Positions 8,527 to 16,638 are shown, counted from the first letter of the stretch. The stretch is 37,028 nucleotides of DNA from an archaeon (GCA_016550425.1 JABXGS010000150.1:1-37028), one strand, 5' to 3'. The notes: generated by a model not told the origin, from the letters alone. Numbers and translations are program-made.

Positions 8527-10209
8527 ATGGAAAAACCCTGGCTGAAGTATTACGAACCCAACATTCCCGAAAATCTTGATATTCCCGAAATCCCACTCTT
8601 CCAACTCCTCGAAGATTCTGCAAAAGACTTTCCGGACAACACCCTTGGTATTTTTCTTGGCCAAGAAAAAACCTACAAACAGGTGCAAGAAGAAGTCGAT
8701 CGCTTAGCAAATGCCCTCAATAAATTAGGCATCAAACAAGGTGATGTAGTAGCTCTTATGTTAGGCAATATGCCCCAATTCATCACTGCATTCTTTGGCA
8801 CTCTCAAAGCTGGAGCTATTCTTACCCTGATCAATCCGCTTTATCAAGCTCCTGAAATCCAATTTCAGCTCAATGATTCAGGCGCAAAAGCATTAATCAT
8901 TATTGATATCATGCATGATAACTATGCCAAAATCCGTGACAACACGAAAGTCAAGCACACTGTTGTCACAACAATGGCAGACGCTTTCCCTGGTATGCAA
9001 GTTAGTTTTACACCCCCTGAAGGGGTGAAAGGATATCACATGTGGGGCGAAATCTTAGACGCTGCTGAGCCTAAAGCCCCCAAGGTTTCCATTAAACCAA
9101 AAGAGACACCAGCTGTACTTCTCTATACAGGCGGAACCACAGGTGTACCAAAAGGCGCTATTCTCACTCATTATAACCTGGTCGCTAATGCCTATCAATG
9201 TAGAAGCTGGATTCCCTTCGCTGAACGTGGCGCTGGTGATACAACCCTTGCCGTGTTGCCATTCTTCCATTCCTTTGGCTTAACCGTTTGTATGCTCAAT
9301 ACCATCGTCCTCGCTGATCGTTTAGTCTTGCATCCACGACCAGACTTAGATCAAGTCCTCCGGGATATTCCACGTTACAACGTCGCATTCTTTCCTGGGG
9401 TTCCCACTCTCTATGCGTCACTACTTCAACGCGATGACCTCGATCAATACGACCTCAAATCCATGACCGCCTGCCTATCTGGCGCTGCACCCCTTCCGAT
9501 GGCTGTCGCCAAAGCCTTTGAAGAAATCGCCGGTGCTAACCTCGTCGAAGGATACGGGCTCACTGAAGCGAGTCCTGTCACGCACTCGAATCCCATCCAA
9601 GAGAACCCACCTTTCGATAAGAAACGGGAAGGCTCCGTCGGCATACCCATGCCAAGTACTTTAGCAAAAATCATCGACCTCGATTCCGGTGAGGACCTTC
9701 CACCAGGACAAGTAGGTGAACTAGTTATCAAAGGTCCTCAAATCATGAAAGGATACTGGAATAAACCCGAAGAAACAGCACAACAACTCACAGAGGACGG
9801 ATGGTTACGAACAGGCGACATTGCGAAGATGGATGAAGACGGATATTTCTACATCGTCGATCGTGCTAAACAAATGATTGATCGGGCTGGTTTCAAGGTC
9901 TGGCCTCGCGATGTCGAAGAAGTCCTCTTCGAGCATCCCAAGATTGTAGAAGCAGCTGTTTTCGGTATTCCCGATGAACAACGGGGCGAAACCGTGATGG
10001 CAGTGGTCGTCCTCAAAGAAGGCGAAGAAGCCACCGCTGAAGAAATCATCGAATACACCAAAGACAAACTCGCTTACTACAAACGCCCACAATTTGTCGA
10101 ATTCCGTGACGAATTGCCAAAATCAATGGTTGGTAAGGTGCTCCGTCGGGTACTTCAGGAAGAACAGTTGGAGAAGATAGGTAAGAAATCCATCGTCGAT
10201 CGTAAATAA
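8527..10209 (+). CDS. Acyl-CoA synthetase (AMP-forming), long-chain type
   Basis: 560 residues, with AGGAGG nine bases before the ATG. It activates a carboxylic acid to acyl-CoA with ATP, releasing AMP and PPi. The ANL-family motifs are in order: LLYTGGTTGVPKG (P-loop, about residues 197-209), VEGYGLTEASPVTH (A5), GWLRTGDIAKMDEDGYFYIVDR (A7/A8 hinge), and the catalytic lysine near the C-terminus in PKSMVGKVLRR (A10). Length and motifs fit long- or medium-chain fatty-acyl-CoA ligases (FadD-like), although aryl acids cannot be excluded. It has its own leader and no same-strand partner. The 3' two-thirds uses C-ending codons heavily, which suggests strong expression. Its PPi could feed the membrane pyrophosphatase at 25992. 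Confidence 0.93.
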   Translation: MEKPWLKYYEPNIPENLDIPEIPLFQLLEDSAKDFPDNTLGIFLGQEKTYKQVQEEVDRLANALNKLGIKQGDVVALMLGNMPQFITAFFGTLKAGAILTLINPLYQAPEIQFQLNDSGAKALIIIDIMHDNYAKIRDNTKVKHTVVTTMADAFPGMQVSFTPPEGVKGYHMWGEILDAAEPKAPKVSIKPKETPAVLLYTGGTTGVPKGAILTHYNLVANAYQCRSWIPFAERGAGDTTLAVLPFFHSFGLTVCMLNTIVLADRLVLHPRPDLDQVLRDIPRYNVAFFPGVPTLYASLLQRDDLDQYDLKSMTACLSGAAPLPMAVAKAFEEIAGANLVEGYGLTEASPVTHSNPIQENPPFDKKREGSVGIPMPSTLAKIIDLDSGEDLPPGQVGELVIKGPQIMKGYWNKPEETAQQLTEDGWLRTGDIAKMDEDGYFYIVDRAKQMIDRAGFKVWPRDVEEVLFEHPKIVEAAVFGIPDEQRGETVMAVVVLKEGEEATAEEIIEYTKDKLAYYKRPQFVEFRDELPKSMVGKVLRRVLQEEQLEKIGKKSIVDRK

Positions 10210-10394
10210 TCTAACCATCGTCTAGTCGAAAGTACCATTCATCACTAAACATCAGGCTAGATTATACTCCAAGATACACTCAATAACTGACAGATTCAAT
10301 TTGTAACACATCGTTTTTCGTTGTATATCGAAAAGGATTTGCAGAACCCCCAGATTCAAACTTACAGCACCACTTTCAGCGAGAATATCCAATG

Positions 10395-10853
10395 TTATGC
10401 ATCCCCTTTGTCTTCCATTAGACTCTGAAGCGCGACCTTCACTTTCGCAGGTGCTCTCAGTATCCCATACAATCTTATCTTAGCAACCGATGCATCAATG
10501 AGTTCTGGTGTAACATCCTTTGCAATACGAAGCATACCCACTACAATGATATTCAGCATTTTTCCTTCCTTAATTGCCTTCTTCAAAACATCTTTATTGA
10601 TACTAAAGACGCCCAAGCCCCCAATTTGGGCTTCTGGTGATTCCTCAATTGTTTCATCTTCAAAGGGAGTTGTTAATAACGCCATTTGCTTTGTGATGAA
10701 ATCCTGATGTACTTCTAGCTGCGTTCGAATCGCTGCTCGAATTAATTCGGTTCGACTTGGATAGAACCCAGCTTCAACAAGAAGATCAATTCGGGCGAGA
10801 TCCATTGGTGGTAAATTAATCGTCAGTTTTTCCATTTTTGGTTCGGTATACAT
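10395..10853 (-). CDS. Ribbon-helix-helix transcriptional regulator
   Basis: 152 residues. The N-terminus (MEKLTINLPPMDLARIDLLV then YPSRTELIRAAIRTQL) is a clear CopG/NikR-type RHH DNA-binding domain: one strand and two helices. About 100 further residues follow, ending in a basic segment; this may be a ligand or oligomerisation domain, but no NikR-like metal site is visible. The start may be ATG 10853 or ATG 10835, since the RHH strand begins right at the second. The array of GGATGTT half-sites 24-63 bp upstream suggests that it represses its own gene and perhaps the divergent OsmC gene. Confidence 0.82.
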   Translation of the reverse strand: MYTEPKMEKLTINLPPMDLARIDLLVEAGFYPSRTELIRAAIRTQLEVHQDFITKQMALLTTPFEDETIEESPEAQIGGLGVFSINKDVLKKAIKEGKMLNIIVVGMLRIAKDVTPELIDASVAKIRLYGILRAPAKVKVALQSLMEDKGDA

Positions 10854-10876
10854 TTGTATTCCAGCCCTGTATAATG

Positions 10877-10916
10877 GATGTTTGAGAACATCCTTATAGA
10901 TGTTTTAGGGATGTTC
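10877..10916. promoter_or_regulatory. Array of GGATGTT half-sites, candidate operator
   Basis: Four half-sites occur in 40 bp: GGATGTT at 10877, AACATCC (inverted) at 10887, AGATGTT at 10899 and GGATGTT at 10909. Their starts are 10-12 bp apart, about one helical turn. GAACATCC (10886-10893) and GGATGTTC (10909-10916) form a perfect 8-bp inverted repeat. TATA-like stretches for the RHH gene lie between and beside the sites. RHH dimers typically bind short repeated half-sites with such spacing. Confidence 0.6.
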
Positions 10917-11044
10917 TTTGTTATAAACTTTTCGAAATAGACGCAGGACAGCCGGGTTGATGACTTTGAAAAGCATCCGGTACGCCTACAAGATTATAGG
11001 CTTATGAATCACAGTATCACTTCACCCATTTCTAGGTGAAATGC

Positions 11045-11491
11045 ATGTCTAACGAGGAAGAAACACGCAGTTACTCAATCATTGTTGAACGGGTAAATAA
11101 TTTTGAGTTTCGAGTGCATTTTGACAAGCCTGAGTTCTCAGAATGGATCTTGGATGAATCTCCACCGGTGGGTGAGGATAAAGGTCCCAATGCGACACGT
11201 GTTCTTGCTGTGGCAGTGGGCAATTGTCTGTCGGCAAGTCTAATGTTCTGTTTACAGCGAAGTAAACTAACGGTGGAGTCGGTTCGTACTGAAGTTACAC
11301 CAACAATAACAAGGAACGAAGAGGGAAGGTGGCGAGTTCACCATCTGGATGTGAAGATCCATATCACGGTGGGTGAAGAGAAGGCTAAGCGGTTTCAACG
11401 CTGTGTTGAGATCTTCGAGAATTACTGCATTGTTACGTCCTCTATCCGGCAGGGTATCCCAGTGAACGTGGAGATTCATCGAAGCAGCTGA
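11045..11491 (+). CDS. OsmC/Ohr-family protein
   Basis: 148 residues from ATG 11045, with AGGTGA ten bases upstream; a GTG at 11036 lies inside that ribosome site. Members are thiol peroxidases or hydroperoxide reductases acting on organic peroxides. Both family cysteines are present in context: C61 in VGNCLSASL and C128 in YCIVTSSIRQGIPV. The second is followed by the usual Gly-x-Pro-Val end. The Arg/Glu that activate the peroxidatic Cys in Ohr proteins cannot be assigned with certainty, so a role in sulfur or persulfide chemistry is also possible. The gene is divergent from the RHH regulator. Confidence 0.85.
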   Translation: MSNEEETRSYSIIVERVNNFEFRVHFDKPEFSEWILDESPPVGEDKGPNATRVLAVAVGNCLSASLMFCLQRSKLTVESVRTEVTPTITRNEEGRWRVHHLDVKIHITVGEEKAKRFQRCVEIFENYCIVTSSIRQGIPVNVEIHRSS

Positions 11492-11617
11492 TTTTAACCC
11501 GACTTTTTCCAGAAATTTAGCTAAACATTTATCTGATATCTTGGGAACAGGAGAACAGAAGGGTTATACTCTCGCTCCACTTTATGCATATGAAGAGTTA
11601 ATGGAGATTGATACCCG

Positions 11618-12337
11618 ATGTCTAAGGAACCGAGTGATGCGAAACCTGCCCCTGCTGCAACAAGTGGAATTGAAGCCGAATTGAAGAAAATCATTTCGTA
11701 TATTAGCCACTTGAATGAATCGCAGAAAAAACTAGCAGCACAACTAGCCAACCTTGAGAAACGGATGGACGCTCTTGATAAAGCGGTTGGCAACGTTATG
11801 ACAGCGACAGGAAAAGCTGTCACAGACGGATTAAGCCCCCTTCAAACCAAATTAGCAGATGTGATTGATAAATCCATTAAATCCGCCATAACTCAACAGA
11901 TCATCCCCCAAATCAAAGCAGCCAAACCTGCCCCAGCACCAACTCCCGCTCCAGGCCCTGCTCTGGCACCCGCACCGGCCTTGGCCCCCGCCCAAGCCAC
12001 TGCTTCCACTCCTACTCCGGCACCAGCTCCTGCAGCAGCGCCACGTCGACCTTCCGATGTTCCAGATACCAAAGTAGCCACAGTCATTGAAGCCAACGAA
12101 AACATCATTAACGACCTGAAAAACCGACAACGGGTTCAACGAGAATACCTGAAGCCACTCATTGAGCAGGCACGTGATACGGCGATGAATAACCTGAGTA
12201 GTCGAGCAAAAGCAGCCAGCGTCTATAAGGAGCTTATTGCACTGCTCAAATCGAGCCCCTCAGATTTACCACCAGACACCGTAGCAACTGTTGTCGCGAA
12301 GATGGAAGAGCTGAATATGCATATCCGGTCTTCCTAA
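11618..12337 (+). CDS. Coiled-coil protein with a Pro/Ala-rich linker
   Basis: 239 residues with three parts. Residues 15-105 are helical, with heptads (LNESQKKLAAQLANLEKRMD) typical of a coiled coil. About residues 105-145 are almost pure Pro/Ala with a few Gly, Thr, Leu and Ser, a stiff extended linker like those in acyltransferase complexes. Residues 155-239 are helical again. There is no signal peptide or membrane segment. The layout suggests a scaffold that holds two partners apart. No catalytic motif is visible and the partners are unknown. The gene stands alone between OsmC and the nitroreductase operon. Confidence 0.7.
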   Translation: MSKEPSDAKPAPAATSGIEAELKKIISYISHLNESQKKLAAQLANLEKRMDALDKAVGNVMTATGKAVTDGLSPLQTKLADVIDKSIKSAITQQIIPQIKAAKPAPAPTPAPGPALAPAPALAPAQATASTPTPAPAPAAAPRRPSDVPDTKVATVIEANENIINDLKNRQRVQREYLKPLIEQARDTAMNNLSSRAKAASVYKELIALLKSSPSDLPPDTVATVVAKMEELNMHIRSS

Positions 12338-12456
12338 CTGCATTTTATCAATAATTTGCACTAACTTTCAATGTAAGAAGCTGTATTCGAACAGCGATAA
12401 TACCATTTAATATCACTAGAATACCATCCGATAGAAGATAGAATGGTGAGAATTCC

Positions 12457-13257
12457 ATGACTGAATCTAAACAGAAAAACCGATCCGGTAATACTGTGGA
12501 CATGCCTAACATCACCCAATCGACGGGGCAACTCGTCGAATTGATTCGAATGCGTCGAAGTATGCGGCATATGACGGGGGAACGAATTCCTGACCAGGAT
12601 TTAGAACTAATCTTAGATGCGGCACGCTATGCGCCATCTCCAGAGAATATGCAGATGTGGCGTTATATACTCATCCGGGAGGATGAAGAAATGAAACGCA
12701 TCATTGCCGATATCAGCCAAGAAGCCGCACGATATGTTTTTGGTAATTTTCCGTATGAATCGACACAAGGTCGATTATGGTATGTGCCTGATGCCAGCCG
12801 CCCAGGCATATATGAGGAAATGCGAGATGGATCATTATTTCGGTACCCCGAAAAGGCAGATGCTGTTATTGTTTGTTGCGCTTCTGAAACCTGGCATGAT
12901 AGCACGGGGAGGTATCCCAATGAACTCTGTGGGAGTGTAGTCATAGGTATGGGGGTTATGAATATGTGGCTGGTTGCTCACTCGATGGGATACGCCTGTG
13001 CCTATCAAGCCGTAGCCTTCGCAGATAAGCGCCATGTCGAATTTATCTGTGATAAAATAGGGATTCCACGCACTTGGACACCAATTGCGGCTTTCTGTAT
13101 AGGGGTTCCAGAAAAGCCGCGTATGCTTGGTCCTTCACGGTGGCCATTGGAAGGTAGTTTTTATGCAGAGCGATGGGGAACTCCTTACCAACGATTAGCA
13201 TTTCGACATCAGAAAAGCACACAAACCAAAAAGAAGCAGCGCAAGAAGAAAAGGTGA
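12457..13257 (+). CDS. Nitroreductase-family flavoprotein
   Basis: 266 residues; GGTGAG precedes the ATG. The FMN-binding nitroreductase fold is indicated by IRMRRSMRHMTGERIP at the N-terminus, DAARYAPSPENMQMWRYILI (the SPSxxNxQPW-like FMN loop), and the GMGVMNMWLVAHSMGYA helix. The C-terminus ends FCIGVPEKPRM plus a basic tail. Family members reduce nitro groups, quinones or flavins with NAD(P)H, or act as dehydrogenases; the substrate is open. An insertion of about 35 residues follows the FMN loop. It is the first gene of a five-gene cluster with gaps of 4-17 bp. Confidence 0.88.
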   Translation: MTESKQKNRSGNTVDMPNITQSTGQLVELIRMRRSMRHMTGERIPDQDLELILDAARYAPSPENMQMWRYILIREDEEMKRIIADISQEAARYVFGNFPYESTQGRLWYVPDASRPGIYEEMRDGSLFRYPEKADAVIVCCASETWHDSTGRYPNELCGSVVIGMGVMNMWLVAHSMGYACAYQAVAFADKRHVEFICDKIGIPRTWTPIAAFCIGVPEKPRMLGPSRWPLEGSFYAERWGTPYQRLAFRHQKSTQTKKKQRKKKR

Positions 13258-13263
13258 AGAAAG

Positions 13264-13530
13264 ATGGAATTACAAATACCTGAGGATATTCAAAAGGGAC
13301 TCGAGGAAAAAGCGAGGGAAGCAAATATCAGCCCGGAAGTAGCAGCAATCTTGATCTTATCAGAATATATCCGAGTATTTGGAAGTGGCATCTACGTGGG
13401 CACTTGGCGACGAGGAAATCGGGGAGGAAAAAAAGGAATGCGGTATGTGGTGGAATGGCCTTTTCAACCGGGATTGGTTAAAATTCCTGGAGACCAATCA
13501 ATCGATGAAGGAAAAAAAGATTCGAATTAA
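13264..13530 (+). CDS. Small RHH-like protein
   Basis: 88 residues, starting 6 bp after the nitroreductase stop. The first 37 residues (MELQIPEDIQKGLEEKAREA, then ISPEVAAILILSEYI) read as a strand and two helices of a ribbon-helix-helix domain. The second half has GTWRRGNRGGKKGMRYVVEW, a basic Gly-rich patch. It may be a DNA-binding partner of the next gene or a regulator of the cluster. The assignment rests on pattern only. Confidence 0.6.
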   Translation: MELQIPEDIQKGLEEKAREANISPEVAAILILSEYIRVFGSGIYVGTWRRGNRGGKKGMRYVVEWPFQPGLVKIPGDQSIDEGKKDSN

Positions 13531-13543
13531 GGAGGAATAACAG

Positions 13544-13813
13544 ATGCCACGATATAAGAAAGCGTCAGATGGACAATGGCCCGGATATCCACACCTACAG
13601 TTACGAGATATTGAAACCCTAATGATTCGTGAAAATAAGTACATCACCCAAGCCTTGGTGAATAATCGCAAAGGTCGCATGGTGGTCTTGATGGATCACG
13701 AGTTATACCAGAACTTTCTGGTAAAGGTGCGAGAAAGAAAGGGAGATATTCGAGCACGGCACGTAAACGATGCTGTAATGGAAGCGGTGCAGGCCTGGAT
13801 AAAGAAAAAATAA
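13544..13813 (+). CDS. Small protein with C-terminal RHH-like domain
   Basis: 89 residues with a strong AAGGAGGAATAACAG leader. The C-terminal half (MVVLMDHELYQNFLVKVRER, then HVNDAVMEAVQAWIKKK) has the strand-helix-helix pattern of RHH proteins. The N-terminal 40 residues contain an aromatic stretch (DGQWPGYPHLQLR). It sits 13 bp after another RHH-like gene. Two adjacent small genes of this type could form a heterodimer. Function unknown. Confidence 0.6.
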   Translation: MPRYKKASDGQWPGYPHLQLRDIETLMIRENKYITQALVNNRKGRMVVLMDHELYQNFLVKVRERKGDIRARHVNDAVMEAVQAWIKKK

Positions 13814-13830
13814 CTTGCTAGGTGAGATAA

Positions 13831-14196
13831 ATGACAAACCCGTTAATTCAGATTTTTCAAGGATTAATTGCTAAGGTTAACAAAACACCTGAACACCGAG
13901 TTTTCATCCGAAACTGGGTAGGTCCGTACCAAGGAAAAGTGCTCCAAGTGGAAACTGATGGGGAGATCTTTCATATCGTATTGCAAAAACAAGGAACGAT
14001 GGAATTACATTCAGGAAGCTATCCCTCCCCTGAAGTCATATACAAAGCATCGACGAAAACACTGATGAATCTCTTCACCGGACAAGCGTCATTCCGAGAC
14101 TTGATAAAAAAATGGGAGCTCATTATTATTGGTGCCGCTCACGAATCTGTGCCCTTAGGCCAGCTGATGATGCAAATACTTCAAGCACCAGGGTGA
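13831..14196 (+). CDS. SCP2-like lipid-binding protein
   Basis: 121 residues. The pattern YQGKVLQVETDGEIFHIVLQ, then SPEVIYKASTKTLMNLFTGQ and ending LIIIGAAHESVPLGQLMMQI, matches the sterol-carrier-protein-2 fold: a five-strand sheet, a 'Pxv.v..s..tl..ll.G' turn, and a final 'G......l..l...l' helix. Proteins of this fold carry acyl-CoAs or other hydrophobic ligands. It is the fourth gene of the cluster. Its stop codon TGA is part of the GGTGAG ribosome site of the next gene, implying tight coupling. Confidence 0.72.
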   Translation: MTNPLIQIFQGLIAKVNKTPEHRVFIRNWVGPYQGKVLQVETDGEIFHIVLQKQGTMELHSGSYPSPEVIYKASTKTLMNLFTGQASFRDLIKKWELIIIGAAHESVPLGQLMMQILQAPG

Positions 14197-14200
14197 GTAT

Positions 14201-15202
14201 TTGTCAAAGAAGAAACGGAGTAAACCAAATTTCACCGCTGAAGATTGGTTTAATTTAGGTGTAGATTTGGCTGAAAAAGGTCAATTAGAGGAAGCTTTAG
14301 AGGCGTTTTCAATCACAGCAGAACTCCGTCCACGGGATGCAGCTGTTTGGTTTAACAAAGGACTTGCTCTTGATGAGCTTGGACGCATCAATGAAGCGCT
14401 CGATTGTTACAAACATGCAACTGAACTTGATTCTAATTATATCGAAGCGTGGAACAATTTAGGTGCAGCATATCAAGAATTGAATCGAACTGAAGAAGCA
14501 TTACAGAGCTTTATTAGAGCCACACGAACCCGGACGAAAAATCGTCTGGATTATGCGAATGCATGGTATAACCGGGGTGTTATTCTTTCGGAACTCAAAC
14601 GATATGAGGAAGCTCTTGATTGTTTCATTGAAACACTTAACGTAAACCCTGGAGATGCCCGAGCCTGGTATAATCGGGGTGTCCTTCACGAACAGCTAAC
14701 ACAACTTAAGGACGCACTAACCTGTTACAAGAAAGCTACTAAACTCGCCCCAGAGCATATTGATGCCTGGCTCGATATGGGTGAACTCCTTGGGAGAATG
14801 GGACGGGTTGAGGAAGCGTTACGTATCTTTCAGCGCGTCATCAGTCTTGAACCCCAAAATAGTCGAGCGTGGTATGACAAAGGTGTTGGATTGGGCATGC
14901 TGCAAAAATATGATGAAGCAGTTGAAGCATATTTGCAGGCAGCTATGATCAATCCACATGACGCACTTACACTTTATAATCTTGGAAATACTCTGGCACG
15001 TGACTTGAAGCGGTTTGAGGAAGCCCTCGATATTGTCGATCGACTCCTCAAAACTAGCCCTGACCATGTCAATGGAATATACCTCCGAGGACGTATCCTC
15101 ATCGAGCTTAAACGCCCACAAGAAGCCCAAGAGTGTTTTCAACGGGTCCTACAATTAGATCCAGAGTATCCATATTTACAAATCGATGATTCGGAAGCAT
15201 GA
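14201..15202 (+). CDS. Tetratricopeptide-repeat (TPR) protein
   Basis: 333 residues starting at a TTG preceded by GGGTGAG. About nine TPR units of 34 residues fill the protein, each with the A/W-N-GxxL...G...EAL..F..A..L.P consensus (for example AWYNRGVLHEQLTQLKDALT). There is no signal peptide or membrane segment, so it is a cytosolic protein-interaction scaffold. As the last gene of the operon it may assemble the nitroreductase, SCP2-like and RHH-like products. The partners are not predictable from sequence. Confidence 0.88.
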   Translation: MSKKKRSKPNFTAEDWFNLGVDLAEKGQLEEALEAFSITAELRPRDAAVWFNKGLALDELGRINEALDCYKHATELDSNYIEAWNNLGAAYQELNRTEEALQSFIRATRTRTKNRLDYANAWYNRGVILSELKRYEEALDCFIETLNVNPGDARAWYNRGVLHEQLTQLKDALTCYKKATKLAPEHIDAWLDMGELLGRMGRVEEALRIFQRVISLEPQNSRAWYDKGVGLGMLQKYDEAVEAYLQAAMINPHDALTLYNLGNTLARDLKRFEEALDIVDRLLKTSPDHVNGIYLRGRILIELKRPQEAQECFQRVLQLDPEYPYLQIDDSEA

Positions 15203-15247
15203 ACTGAATATTTATCCAGATTAAGCAATAACCATTGTATTCTGCCA

Positions 15248-15283
15248 AAAAGTGTCACAATAACATGCAAAAGTGTCAGAATA
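15248..15283 (+). repeat. Two AAAAGTGTCAnAATA motifs 21 bp apart
   Basis: AAAAGTGTCACAATA at 15248-15262 and AAAAGTGTCAGAATA at 15269-15283 are direct repeats exactly 21 bp apart (two helical turns). They sit 45 bp after the TPR stop. The same motif recurs at 21577 and 22465, at the edges of the other accessory block. Confidence 0.6.
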
Positions 15284-15295
15284 GCCCGATTCCTC

Positions 15296-15673
15296 TTATT
15301 TCATGCGAATTTTAGTTGCTGCACAGGTGCTGCATTCGCTTAGCACTTCGGTTGTCAGGACAAGTTCGCCACGGTTCCAGTTGACAACCCTTAGAGAAGG
15401 CGAGCTTATAATATTCTCTATCTCCTCAGTTACCATCAATAGAAGAGGCGCCAATAGGTGCTAATCGCCTTCTGGTAATAGTTAGATATCGGATATATCC
15501 CTTAACTATATCATCGGTTAATGTATCGGTTGCCAGAACACAAATCGCCTCAACAACGGTTGACAATTCATGAGGGAGATGATAGCAACAACTGGCAACT
15601 CATCAGAGTATGCTTCACTTTCCTTATTAAAAACTTCAATTAGCCCTTTATCAATTACCAGTTTATGAGTAGT
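15296..15673 (-). pseudogene. Decayed gene in three reading frames
   Basis: Reading leftward on the minus strand, three successive open segments lie in different frames. The first (about 15673-15575) includes GLIEVFNKESEAYSDELPVV. The second (about 15599-15426) includes HELSTVVEAICVLATDTLTD and KGYIRYLTITRRR. The third (15436-15296) includes SLRVVNWNRGELVLTTEVLS. Each has protein-like composition and the breaks join smoothly, so at least two frameshifts have hit one former gene. The last segment could alternatively be a small ORF from the ATG at 15436. I cannot name the family. Confidence 0.4.
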
Positions 15674-15720
15674 TTATTCAAATTCCGAGCTCCCCTAATC
15701 TTAAAATCGTCGAGATTAAA

Positions 15721-15957
15721 TCAACCTCTAACAGGTTCAAATGCTACTAATTCAAGACGATCCGTAACCTCACGTGAGATTATCGGAACCAGATCTATCC
15801 CTACATGGACAAGGGCTTCCACAAATTCAATAAAAACTCGCTCAATGAAGACGTTCTCACTTAATATCATACCGTTTTCAAAAATGAAATGAATCAGGAC
15901 CGAAAATAGTACCCGGGACTCTCGGACGGCTATCTTCACTTTCAAAGATGTAACCAA
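15721..15957 (-). pseudogene. Possible remnant of an MNT-type nucleotidyltransferase
   Basis: A 78-codon open frame (TTG 15957). Its middle part (IHFIFENGMILSENVFIERV, then FIEFVEALVHVGIDLVPI) loosely resembles the second half of minimal nucleotidyltransferases of HEPN/MNT pairs, where 'F...v..eGi.L' closes the domain. The GSxxxG...SDID catalytic part is not readable upstream. Short and without a good start, so this is a tentative relic. The rest of 15958-16121 shows nothing I can support. Confidence 0.25.
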
Positions 15958-16121
15958 ACAACTTTGATTTAGCAGCTAAGGTTTGCCTAAAGGGAAGTGG
16001 TTCAAATCGGCATTAATCAAGTGGTCTGAGCAGAAGTCCATCTACACATCTATGGCAAACCGGAGGAGATTTCTATCTTTTGTGTAGCCATCTAGTTGGT
16101 AGGCATCTCAAAAAGATAGAT

Positions 16122-16490
16122 CTATTTTTCTGGAAGATGAAATGTTTCTCCTTCAAACATTCCTTCAAGTAGCTCACGGGCTCCTAAATCAAGTACAACC
16201 TGAGATGCCCTTTGTTGATTCAAGGCCAAGAAAAGGAATTGATCATACCTTCGCATCTGATAGAATACAATTACTCCTGAAAATCCTAAAAGTATCCCCA
16301 ACATTGTGATAAGAGCTATCTGGACCTCCAGAAGGTTCTGCCAAAATCCCAACGCTTGTTCAATATTGCTGTTTAACAGGGTGATGAATGCTAATAACAA
16401 AGCGGGATACTAAAAGATGAAAGCAAATGGAATGACGATGATTCCTACTATGAGACAAAGAGTTCCCCAATCTCGTGAATATGGATTCAT
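16122..16490 (-). pseudogene. Small membrane protein interrupted by in-frame TAG
   Basis: From ATG 16490 the frame runs 26 codons (MNPYSRDWGTLCLIVGIIVI...), meets TAG at 16412-16410, and continues in the same frame for about 95 codons to the stop at 16122. The TAG falls inside a hydrophobic stretch (PFAFIF-stop-YPALLLAFITLL), where a TGG Trp codon would fit. A second helix follows (LITMLGILLGFSGVIVFYQM), then a soluble tail ending GETFHLPEK. The simplest reading is a nonsense mutation in a gene of about 122 codons. TTG 16400 would allow a shorter product of 92 residues. Function unknown. Confidence 0.55.
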
Positions 16491-16638
16491 AAAGCTCAAT
16501 AAAGCTTGAAATAACTCGATTATAATTTTAATCCAAATGTTTTTTGGATTCCATTGACTTTATATGGGAAGCAGAACGCATCTCTAAAATCCTGCATTTA
16601 CTTAATATAGATTTTTTATTCTCTATCATTGGATATCT

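Noticed and set aside
11852..12139. Minus-strand frames rich in Gly, Arg and Trp opposite the Pro/Ala linker
   Set aside because: They are the reverse reading of the low-complexity linker and have no ribosome site.
15990..16030. GGTTCAAATC, resembling a tRNA T-loop
   Set aside because: The flanking bases do not form a T stem, and no acceptor or anticodon arm can be drawn around it.
16122..16490. Pyrrolysine insertion at the internal TAG
   Set aside because: TAG is used as the normal stop of several well-supported genes here, and the site lies in a membrane helix of a small unrecognised protein.
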